The notes beneath the pieces were generated by a model. It saw nothing but the letters and a program-made list of their open reading frames with translations. It was not told the DNA's origin and searched no databases. A stretch of DNA of 47,283 nucleotides from JAQBGV01 sp032128395 (GTDB lineage: Bacteria > Planctomycetota > UBA8108 > UBA1146), in assembly GCA_032128395.1 (NCBI GenBank), contig JAQBGV010000205.1, forward strand, positions 1 to 47,283, read 5' to 3'. Positions within the stretch are counted from its first letter, which is position 1; each line of letters starts with the position of its first letter. Both the position numbers and the translations under genes were made by a program. This document shows, one piece after another, positions 32,781 to 44,700 of this stretch.

Positions 32781-35700
32781 TCAAGGGCAACTGTTGAAGA
32801 GGTCGCAGCCGAAGGAATCTCCGCCGGTCGGGTCGAGCCCGCACGCGGGGAACGGCGCCACGGGGGCGGGCCCTCCGGAGAAGATGTAACCGATCGAGTA
32901 GATCACGTCCGAGATGTCGATCAACCCGTCATCGTTGACGTCCGCCGAGTCCTGACAAGTCGGGGACGGACCGCCGACGAACAGGTTCTGCAGCAGGAAG
33001 ATCGCATCCGCGATGTTGAGATTGCCATCGTCGTTCATGTCGGCGCGGACGAAGGTCGACTCGCAGGCATCGATCACCCCGTCACCGTTCAGGTCCAGGG
33101 TCGGATCGAGCGCGATGTCGCACTCGTCGAGGACACCGTTGTTGTCGCAGTCGTCGCTGCTCCCGGAGGAGAGATCGCAGCTGTCGGGGATCCCGTTTCC
33201 GTTGCAGTCGCCCCCGATGGGGACGCTCACGGTGATGTCTTGGCTCGCTTGGGCGAAGTTCCCGTGCTCATCGATCGCGGTCCAGGTCACCGTCGTGGTG
33301 CCGAACGGGTAGGTCCCGCTCGCGTCACCGGAGCCGTTGAAGTCGTTGGTGACATTGATCAGGTTGCAGTTGTCGCTCGCGGTGGGGATCGGCACGTTGA
33401 TCATGGAAGTGCACTCCCCCGGGAGAGCGGAGACGACGATGTCCCCCCCGATCGAGAGGATCGGCAGCTCCGCGTCCGAGACGGTCACCAGGAAGTTCAA
33501 CTGTTGGACCACGTTGTTCACATCGGTCGCGGTGTAGGTCACCGGCGTCTGGCCGATCGGGAAGAGATCCCCCGGATTGTGAGTCGAAGTGAAGCTCAGG
33601 ATCCCGCAATTGTCGGTCGCGGTCGGGGGCACCCAGGAGACGGTCGCGTAACACTGCCCGGGGTTGTTCGTGACCGAGATGTTTCCCGGCCCTCCGGCGA
33701 TCACCGGCGGTTGGTTGTCGACCACGGTGATCGTCAAGTTCCGGAAGCCCAGGTTGCCGCTCGGATCGGTCGCGGTGTAGGTCACGATCGTCGTGCCGAT
33801 CGGGAAGAGTGAGCCGGGCTGGTGCGTGCTCGTCAGACTGACCACCGAGCAGTTGTCCGCGGTGATCGGATTCGGCCAGCTGACGGTCGCCCCGCAGGTT
33901 CCCGGGGACGACTGCACGTTCAATACCAGCGGGAGGCCGGTGATCGTCGGTGGGTCGTCGTCGATCACGCTGACGATCATGTTGATGATCGCTACGTTCC
34001 CGTGGATATCGGTGATCGTGTAGGTCACGACCGTGTTCCCCACCGGGAAGATCGTTCCTGGGGAGTGCGTCCCGGTGAGGGTCGCGACGCCGCAGTTGTC
34101 GGCCCCGACCGGGGCCGGCCAGTTGACGTTGGCCTGGCACTGGTTGTTCGAGGTATTCACCGACACGGACGCCGGCAGATTGGGGATCGTGGGCAATTCA
34201 GTGTCGGTCACCGTGACGGTGAAGCTCCCGGAGGTCACGTTTCCACTCGGGTCGGTGGCGCTGTAGGTGACCACGGTCGCCCCGACGGGGAAGCTGTCCC
34301 CGGGGTTCGCGTCCCCGGTGAAGGTGACCACCGCGCAGTTGTCCGCCGCGACCGGTGGGGTCCAGGTGACCACTGCGCTGCAGGCGCCCAGGTCGTTGTT
34401 CACCGAGATGTCCGCGGGGACGCCGGTGAGGGTCGGGACCTCGGGGTCGATGATGGTGATGAGGAAGCTCGCGCTATCGACGTTGCCGTTCACGTCGGTC
34501 GCGGTGTAGGTGACCGTGGTCGTCCCGGCGGAGAGAGTCGATCCCGGGGCGAGGTCACCGACGAGCGAGAGCAGTCCGCACGGATCCGAAGCAGTCGGCT
34601 CGATCCAGCCGACGACCTCCGAGCAGCCCCCCGGCGTGAGAACCTGGACGATGTTCGCGGGGACCCCCGCGAACAACGGCGGCAGGACGTCCACGACGGT
34701 GATGTCGAAGCTCGCGGTGACGGAGTTGTTGTTCAGGTCGGTGGCGGTGTAGGTCACCGTGGTCGTCCCCAGAGGGAAGAACGCACCCGGCGAGAAGTTG
34801 CTGGTCAGGGACAGGATCCCGCAGTTGTCGACCGGCAACGGCTCCGTCCATATCGGGACCGTTCCGCAGAAACCGGGGGCGACCGGCACCGTCATGTCGG
34901 CCGGTACATTGACGAGCACCGGGGAGATCTGGTCCTGGATCGTGATCGTGAAGCTCGCGGTCGAGATGTTCCCGTTGTTGTCGACCGCGGTGTAGGTCAC
35001 CGTCGTCACCCCCGCCGCGAGCACGGCGCCCGGGGAGAAGTTCGAGCTCACGCTCGCCACTCCGCACGGATCGGAGACGGTCGGCACGGTCCAGGTGACG
35101 ATCGCCGAGCACTGACCCGTGGTGTTGGGGATCACGATGTCCGCGGGCATCCCTTGGAAGGTCGGACCGGTGAAGTCGGAGACGGTGACGGCGAAGGTTG
35201 CGACGGTGGTATTGCCGCTCGGGTCGGACGCTGAGTAGATGACGGTCGTCGTCCCGAGGGGGAAGACCTGGCCGGGGGTGTGGGACTGTGACTGGGTCGC
35301 GATCCCGCACCCGTCGGTGAAGGTCGGTACGAGCCAGGTCACGGAGTTGCTACACGCTCCCGGAGAGACGCTGACGAAAATGTCGGTGGGGACGCCGCTG
35401 ACGTTCGGGCCGGTATTGTCGACGACGGTGATCCCGAAGATCCCGGTCGTCGTGTTCCCGGAGAGATCGGTCGCGGTGTAGGTCACCGCCGTGGTTCCGA
35501 TGGGGAACGCGGTTCCGGAGTTGAAGTCACTGGTCACGGTCACCCCACCGCAGGGGTCGATCGCGATCGGCTCGGACCAGAGTGCCACCGCTAGACAGGC
35601 CCCCGGAGTGACGGTGAGCACCTGGCTCCCGGGCAATCCGATCAGCGCCGGCGGATTCTGGTCGATGACGGTCACGGTGAAGGAACTCGTGGTGGAGTTC

Positions 35701-38700
35701 CCCGCCAGATCGGTGGCGGTGTAGTTCACGGTGGTCGTTCCCGCCGGGAAGCTGGCCCCGGGGGGGATGCTCGCGGAGAGGTTCGCTGGACCGCAGATGT
35801 CCGTCGCGGTCGGGGCGGCCCACGAGACATTCTGACTACAGGTCCCGACTGCCGCCGAGACCGTGATGTTGGACGGTGTCCCCAAGATCTGCGGAGGCTG
35901 GGCGTCGACGACCGTCACGATGAAGGTCCCGAAAGTGTTGTTCCCCCCCGAGTCGGACGCGATGTAGGTCACTGGCGTGTTCCCGAGCGGGAAGATGGAG
36001 CCGGGAACGAGGTTCGGGATGATCGTCGCCAGCCCGCAGTTGTCGATGGCGAGCGGGGGGGTCCAGAAGACCGGCGCGGAGCAGCCGCCGACGGTGGCGG
36101 GCGCGACGACGTTGGTCGGGAGGCCGACGATCGTCGGCGGCTGAGTATCGACCACCGTCACCGAGAAGCTCACTTGCGAGCTGTTCACCCCGTCGCTCGC
36201 GGAATACGTCACGGTCGTGACCCCGACGTTGAACGACGAGCCCGGCGAGTGACTGGCGGTCACGATGGCGACCCCGCACGCATCCGCCGCGATCGGTGGG
36301 GTCCAGGTCACGATCCGTGAGCAGGTGCCCAGAGCCGCGTTCGCGACGATGTTGGCGGGAATCCCGGAGAACTGGGGTGCATCGCCATCGTTGACGCTGA
36401 CGGTGAAACTCGAAGAGGCGGAGTTCCCCGCGGTGTCGAGCGCGGTGTAGATCACCGTGCTGACTCCGACCGGGAAGGCGGACCCGGATGGGAAGTTCGA
36501 AGTCAGACTGGCCAGGTTGCAGTTGTCGATCGCAGTCGGCGCGGACCACGTCGCGAGGGCGGTGCAGAGCCCACCGGAGGTGGTCAGGCTGATGTTCCCC
36601 GGGATGCCGCTGATCGTCGGAATCTGGTTGTCGATGACGGTGATGTTGAACGTCGCGCTCGTCGAGTTCCCGGAGGAGTCGGTCGCGAGGTAGATCACCG
36701 GGGTCGTCCCGACCGGGTAGAGCGAACCGGGCGCGTGATCGAAGATGAGGGACGCGACCGAGCAGTTGTCCGCCGCGACTGGGGCGGTCCAGGTCACCGC
36801 GGCGGCGCAGAGACCGGTCTGGACCGGGACGATGAGGGCGCTCGGGAGACCGGTAATCGTTGGTCCCGCGTTGTCGGTCACCGTCACGAGGAACGACGCG
36901 CTCGAGCTGTTCGCCCCGTCGCTCGCGGTGTAGGTGACCAGGGTCGTTCCGACCGGGAACGTCGCGCCGCTGGCGAAAGTCGAGGTCAAAGTGGCGACCC
37001 CGCAGGCATCGGTCGCGGTCGGGGCGGCCCAAGAGACCGTCGCTCCGCAGATGCCGGGGCTGTTGGACGCCAAGATGTCGGTCGGCATCCCGCTGATCAC
37101 CGGAGCGTCCCCGTCGACCACGGTCACCGTGAAGGACGCGATTCGAATGTTCCCGTTCACGTCGGTGGCGGTGTAGGTCACGGTGTTCACCCCGACGGGG
37201 AAAGCGTCCCCGGAGGTCGCGTTCGCGCTGAGGCTCTGAATGCCGCAGTTGTCGAAGGCGACGGGCGCCACCCAGCTCGCTCCAGCGGTGCAGAGCCCGC
37301 CCGAGGTCGAGACGATGATGTTCGAAGGAATGCCGCTGATCACCGGCAACTGGTTGTCGGTGACGGTCACGGTGAAGGACGTCGGAGTGGCGTTCCCCGC
37401 AGTGTCGGTGGCGGTGTAGGTCACCGCGGTCACCCCGACCGGAAGGCTCGCTCCAGGGAGGAGGTTCGAGATCACGCCCGCCAGCGCGCAGTTGTCGGTG
37501 GCGACCGGCGGGGTCCAGCTGACACTGTTCGCGCAGGTTCCCGGCGCGGCCGAGATGCTGATCGGCGCCGGTGTGCCGGTGAACACCGGGCTCTCATCGT
37601 CGGTGACGGTCACCAGGAAACTCGCGGTGGTGACGTTGAACGAGTCATCGAGCGCGGAGTAGGTGACGGTCGTCGACCCGACCGAGAAGGTCTCCCCCGG
37701 GAGGTGGGTCGAGGTGAAGCTGACCAGCACCCCGTTGTCGCTCGCCGTCGGCTCGGTCCAAGAGACGATCGTCGAGCAGGTCCCGGGGGCCGCGGACACC
37801 GAGATGTTGGCCGGGGTCCCGGAGATCACCGGGGACTCGTTGTCCGAGACGGTCACCGTGAAGCTCGCGGTGGTGATGTTGCCCGCGGCGTCGGTCGCCG
37901 TGTAGGTGACCGTCGTCACCCCGATCGGGAAGCTCGCCCCGGAGGTGAAGTCCGCGAGAAGGGTCGGGATCGAGCAGTTGTCGGTCGCGGTCGGCGCGGC
38001 CCAGGTGACGATCGCGGATCCGACCCCCGGGGACGCCGAAGCGATCTGGTTCGTCGGGAGTCCGCTGATCACCGGATCCTCGGTGTCGACCACCGTGACC
38101 GTGAAGGTCCCGGTCGTCGTGTTTCCACCGGTATCGGTCGCGGTGTACGTGACCGATGTGACCCCGACCGGGAAGCTCGACCCGGACGGGATGCTGGGGG
38201 TGAGACTCGCGACCGCGCAGTTGTCGGTCGCGGTCGGTGCGACCCAGATGGCCGGAGCCGCGCAACTGCCCGGCAGTGCGAAGAGGACGATCGGGGCCGG
38301 GAGACCGATGATCACCGGGTTCTGGTCGTCGGAGACGATCACGTCGAAGGTCGCGGTCGAACTATTGCCGCCGTCGGTCGCGGTATAGGTGACCGCTGTC
38401 GTCCCGACCGGGAATGCGGACCCGTTCGCGAAGTCACTCGTCAGGGTCACCGTCCCGCAGGCGTCGGTCGCAGTCGGAGTGGTCCAGAGGACCACCGCCG
38501 AGCAGAGCCCGAGGTCGTTGGTCGCGAAGATGTTCCCGGGTACCCCCGAGATCACGGGTGCGTCGCCGTCGATCACGGTCACGGTGAAGCTCGCGGACGC
38601 GATGTTCCCGGCACTATCGGTGGCGGTGTAGCTCACCGTCGTCACCCCGACGGGGAAGCTCGTCCCGGGGGTGAGACTCCCGACCACACTCGCCGCGCCG

Positions 38701-41700
38701 CAGTTGTCGACCGCGGTCGGAGCAGTCCAAGTCGCGGGAGCACTACAGAGGCCACCCGTAGTGAAGGCGGTCACGTTTCCGGGCACCCCGCTCAGTTGAG
38801 GTGGCTGGGTATCGATCACGGTGACCGGGAAGCTCCCCGTGCTGCTGTTCCCCGCGCCGTCGGTGGCGGTGTACGTTACGGTGGTGGTTCCGAGGAAGAA
38901 GGTCGAACCTGGGGCGAGGTCGGGGATCAACGTCCCCATCGCGCAGTTGTCGGTCGCGGTCGGCGCGGTCCAGCTGACCGCGGCGCTGCAGACCCCCGGG
39001 CCCGCGGGGATCGTGATCGGTGCGGGCAGAGCGGCGATCGTCGGGGATTGCGTGTCGTTCACGGTCACGTCGAAGGTCGCGGTCGAGCTGTTCCCGCCGT
39101 CGGTCGCGGTGATGGTCACCGTCGTCGTCCCGAGGGGGAAGAACGAGCCACTCGGGATGTCCGCGGTGACGCTCGCGCTCGCGCAGGCGTCGGTCGCGGT
39201 CGGCGAGGCCCAGCTGACGACCGCGCCGCACGCGCCGATGTTGTTGCCGACGGTGATGTCGGCGGGGACACCGGAGATCACCGGAGCGTCGCCGTCGATG
39301 ACGGTGACCGTGAAGCTCGCGGCGGTCGAATTCCCGCTGGGATCGTTCGACGTGTAGGTGACGGTGTGCGCCCCCACGGGGAAACTCGTCCCGGGTGCGA
39401 AATTCGTGCTCAGACCGGCGGGGCCGCAGTTATCGGTCGGGACCGGAGGGGTCCAGGTGGCGACCGCGGAGCAGAGCCCGCCCGTGGTGAATACCGTGAT
39501 GCTCGAGGGGACCGCGGTCAGCACCGGCGGCTGATTGTCGGAGACCAAGACGAAGAAGCTCGCAGTCGAGATGTTTCCCGCGGCGTCGGTGGCGGTGTAG
39601 GTCACCGTATTGGTCCCGAGGGAGAAGGTCGCCCCGGAGGGGAAGTTCGGGATCAAGCTCGCGAGGAAGCAGTTGTCGGCCGCCAGCGGCGGGATCCACA
39701 CCGCGGTCGCGGAACACGTTCCGGCGGTCGCCGTCAGCAGGATGTCCGCCGGGATGTTGGTGATCGTCGGCGCTTGGCCGTCGAAGACCAAGACATCGAA
39801 GGTCGCGGTCGTCGAGTTGAGCCCGTCGGAAGCGGTGTAGGTGACGGTGGTCGTACCGAGCGGGAAGATCGAGCCGCTCGGGATGTCGCTCGAGACGGTG
39901 GTCGGCGAGCAGGCATCGGTCGCGGTCGGCTGAGTCCAGGTGACCACGGCCCCGCAGAGCCCCGAGTTGGTGGGGGACGTGGTCGTGCTCGGCATCCCCG
40001 AGAGGGTCGGTGGATCCCCATCGAGCACGGTGACGGTGAAACTCGCGATCCGGGTATTTCCTCCTGCGTCGGTGGCGGTGTAGACCACCGGGGTCACCCC
40101 GAGGGGGAAGGTCGCGCCCGGTGAGAAGTTCGAATTCACGATCGCGGAGCCGCAGTTGTCGGTCGCGGTCGGTGCCGTCCAGGCCGCGGGCGCAGTGCAG
40201 AGTCCACCCGAGGTCAGGACGACGACGTTCGCCGGGACCCCGAGGAGCACCGGATCTTCGTCATCGGTCACCGTGAAGTCGAAGCTGGCGTTCGCGATGT
40301 TCCCCGCGCTGTCGGTCGCGGTGTAGGTCACGGTTGTGGTCCCGATCGGGAAGGTCGCGCCGGAGACGAAGTCCGAGGTCAGACTCGCGAGGGAGCAGTT
40401 GTCGGCCGCACCCGGCTGCGACCAGTTGACCGTCGCGGCGCACCCGCCGGCGGCCGCCGAGACGGAGAAGTTCAGCGGTAGTCCCGAGATCGACGGCGGT
40501 GCCAGGTCCACGACCGTCACCGAGAAGGTGGCGATCGTCACGTTCGCGCCGTCGGTGGCGGTGTAGGTCACGGTGGTGGTACCGACCGCGAAGGTCGAGC
40601 CGCTCGGGCGGTTCGTCGAGAGCGTGGTCGTGCCACACGTGTCGGTCGCGGTCGGTTCGACCCAGGTGACGACGGCGGAGCACGCCCCGGCGCCGGCCGG
40701 GACCGTGATGTCGGCGGGGACCCCCGAAAGGGTCGGCGCCTCGTTGTCGAACACGGTCACCAGGAACGTCCCGGAGGTGATGTTCCCCGCGGTGTCGATG
40801 GCGATGTAGGTGACCGGGGTCACCCCGGCCGGGAAGGTCGATCCGCTGGTGAGGTTCGAGGAGAAGCTCGCGATGGCGCAGTTGTCGGTCGCGGTCGGGG
40901 TCGCCCAGAGAGCGGGCGCCGTGCAGGTTCCCGGGGTGGCGCTCGTCGCGATGTTGCCCGGCAGACCGGCGATCACCGGGTCTTCGGTGTCGACCACCGA
41001 GATCACGAACGTCGCGGTACGGAAATTCCCCGCGGCATCGGTGGCGGTGTAGGTGACCGGGGTCACCCCGACCGAGAAGGTCGAACCGGAGACCGCGTTC
41101 GCGGTGAAGCTGCTCAACGAGCAGTTGTCGGTCGCGGCCGGCGCGGTCCACAGCACGGTGGTGGCGCAGGTCCCCGGATCGGCCGAGACGGAGATGTTCG
41201 CCGGGAGATTCGTGATGATCGGCTGCTGGTTGTCGGTCACCGTCACGCTGAAGCTCGCGAGCGAGACGTTCCCCGAGGCATCGGTCGCGGTGTAGGTGAC
41301 CGTGGTGGTCCCGACCGGAAAGCTCGAGCCGGACGCCGACGACGAGGTGAAACTCGAGACGGTGCAGTTGTCCGAGGCGATCGGCGGGATCCAGGTCGCG
41401 CTCGCGGCGCAGGTTCCCAGTGCCGCCGACAGCGTGATGTTCGCCGGCACCGATGTGATGACCGGCATCTCCAAGTCGAAGACGGTGACCGTGAAGCTGG
41501 TCTGACTCGTGTTCCCCGAGCCGTCGGTGGCGGTGTACACCACGGGGGTCACCCCGACCGGGAACGGGGTCCCGGGGGGGAAGCTCGGGGTCAGGGAGGC
41601 GACACTGCAGTTGTCGGTCGCGGTCGGTGGCGTCCAGGTCGCGGGTTGCGTGCAGGCGCCGCTGGACACGGTCAGATTGATGTTCGCCGGGGTGCCGGAG

Positions 41701-44700
41701 ATCACCGGCAGCTCGTTGTCGGTGACGATGACGTCGAAGCTCGCGGTCGACGAGTTCGCGGAGTCATCGACCGCGGTGTAGGTCACCGTGGTGACCCCGA
41801 GCGGGAAGGTCGAGCCGGGGAGGAAATCGGGTCCGAAGCTGACGACGATCGTGTTGTCGGTCGCGGTCGGTGCGACCCAGGTGACCGCGGTCGAGCACAC
41901 CCCGGGGTCGGCGGTTTGGGTGATGTCCGCCGGAACGCCGCTGATCACCGGCGCCTCGTTGTCGGTGACGGAGACGTTGAAGCTGATCTGGCTCGTGTTC
42001 CCGGCGATGTCGGTGGCGACGTAGGTGACCTGGGTCACCCCGACGATGAAGGTCGATCCCGACGGGAGGTCGGGGATCAGGCTCGCGAGCGTGCAGTTGT
42101 CGGTGGCCGACGGTTCGGTCCAACTCACCACGGCGGTGCTCTGCCCCGCCGGGGTGGTCACCGACTGGTCGCCGGGATTCCCGCTGATCACCGGCGCTTG
42201 GGTATCGTTGACGGTGACGTCGAACGTGGCGAGCGAGGAGTTCCCCGCGGCATCGGTGGCGGTGTACGTGACGGTGGTGATGCCGACCGGGAAGCTCGTC
42301 CCCGGGAGAATGTCGGGCGCGATCCCCGAGAGGGTGCAGTTGTCGATCGCGGTCGGCGCGGTCCACGACACCAGCGCCGCGCAGCTCCCTGCGGCGGCCG
42401 AGGTGATGATGTCGGCGGGAGCGCCGGAGATCACCGGGGCCTGGTCATCGGTCACCGTGACCGCGAAGCTCTGGGTCTCGATGTTCCCCGCGCTGTCGGT
42501 GGCGGTGTAGGTCACCGTGGTCGTCCCGACGGCGAAGGTCGCCCCGGACGGGAAGTTCGGGGTGAAGTTCGCCACCGCGCAGTTGTCACTGGCGGTCGGC
42601 TCGACCCACGTCACCGGCGCGGAACAGCTGCCCGCGAGGGCGGAGATCGAGATCGGGGCGGGAACCCCGGAGATGACCGGGAATTCGTCGTCCGTGACCG
42701 TCACCGTGAACGACGCGTTGGTGGTGTTCCCCGACGGATCGGTCGCGCTGTAGATGACCGCCGTGATCCCCACCGGGAAGCTCGCGCCGGGCGAGAAGTT
42801 GGAGGTGAAGTTCTGTACCGAGCAGTTGTCGGTGGCGGTCGGCGCGGTCCACGACACCGCCCGGGCGCAGAACCCCGGCTCGGCGGTGATCGTGATGTTC
42901 GCGGGGGCTCCCGCGATCACCGGGGACTGCGCATCGATCACGGTCACGGTGAAGCTCGCGGTGTTCGAGTTCCCGGAGGGGTCGAACGCGGTGTAGATGA
43001 CGACGGTCACTCCGACCGAGAAACTGCTCCCCGAGGCGACGTTCGGGGCAAAGCTGACCACGGAGCAATTGTCGGATGCGGTCGGGGCGCTCCAGGTCAC
43101 GGTGGCCGTGCAGTTGGTCGGGCCGGTGTTGACGATGATCGGGGCCGGGACTCCGGCGATCACCGGGAGCTCCGCGTCGGTCACCGTGACCGAGAAATTC
43201 GTCGAGTTCGAGTTCCCCGCGGGATCGGTCGCGGTGTAGGTCACGGTGGTGACCCCGACCGGGAAGCTCGTCCCGGGTGTGAAGTTCGAGGTGAAGGTCG
43301 GCACGGAGCAGTTGTCGCTCGCGGTGGGGGCGGTCCAGGCGACCGTCGCCGCGCAGGTGCCGGGCGAGGAGAAGACGCTGATGTTGGCCGGAGTGCCCGA
43401 GATCTGCGGCAGTTCGTCGTCGGTGATCGTGACGTTGAAGGTCACCGCCGTCGAATTGCCCCCTGCGTCGGTCGCGGTGTAGATCACCGTGGTCACCCCG
43501 ACGGAGAAGCTCGAGTTCGGGGGGAAGTTCGGGGTGAAGCTGCTCACCCCGCAGTTGTCCGAGGCGGTCGGAGGCGTCCAGGTGGCGATCTGAGCGCAGA
43601 CCCCCGGAGCGGCGGAGAGCACGATGTTCGCCGGCGGAGCGCTGACCGCTGGGGCCTCGACGTCGTCCACCGTCACGGTGAAGCTGGCGATCGAGGAGTT
43701 CCCGGAGGCATCGGTCGCGGTGTAGGTGACCAGGGTCGACCCGACCACGAAGGTCGCACCGGGAGAGAAGTTCGAGGTCAGCATCGTCGCGCTACAAGTG
43801 TCGGCGGCGGTCGGCGGAGTCCAGCTGACCACGGCGCTGCAATTCCCCGCGTCGTTCCCGACCGTCAAGTCGCTCGGCGGGCCCGAGATCGTCGGCGGGG
43901 CCACATCGTTCACGGTGACCGTGAAGCTGGTGCTGGTCGAATTGCCCGCTGCGTCGGTCGCGGTGTAAGTCACCAGGGTCGCCCCGAGCGGGAAGATCGA
44001 ACCCGGGGAGTGCGTGGTGGTCACCCCTTGCAGGGTGCAGTCGTCGGCCCCGGTCGGCGGCGTCCAGCTCACGGCGGCCGTGCACTGCCCCGCAGTGGCG
44101 GGGACGGTGATGTTCGCGGGAGTGCCGGTCAGGGTCGGTGTAGTGGCGTCGTTCACCGTCACGGCGAAGGACTGGATCGTCACGTTGCCGTTCACGTCGG
44201 TCGCGGTGTAAGTGACCGAGTTCAAACCGACGGGGAAGAACGCCCCGGAGGCGACGTTCGGGATGAGGCTCGCCACACCACAGTTGTCGGTCGCGGTCGG
44301 TGCGGTCCAGCTCACCACCGTGCCGCAGGTCCCGGCGGTCGAACTGACGATGATCGGGGAGGGTAGACCGACGATCACCGGAGGCTCCGTCTCACCGACG
44401 GTGATCAGGAACGAGGCGCTGCCGACGTTGCCTGCGGCATCGGTTGCGGTGTAGTCGACGGAGGTCGTCCCCACGGGGAAGAATGCCCCGGTGAGGTGCG
44501 ACTCGGTCGTCGACGACACGCCGCAGTTGTCGTTCGGGGTGGGGGCGGTCCAGGTGACGTTCGTCCCGCACAGCCCGGGGGCCGCGATCGTGGTGATGTT
44601 CGTCGGGACGAAGGTCCAGGTCGGATCTTGGTCGTCGGTGACGGTGACGGTGAAGCTCGCGACGGCACTATTGGCCGCCCCGTCGGTCGCGGTGTAGGTG

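Noticed and set aside
36735..40124. 1129-codon open frame on the + strand through the HYR array (also 906 codons at 41646-44366)
   Set aside because: Its translation is Arg/Gly/Asp-rich low complexity with the 81-codon periodicity of the opposite strand; it is a mirror of GC-biased codon use in the real gene.
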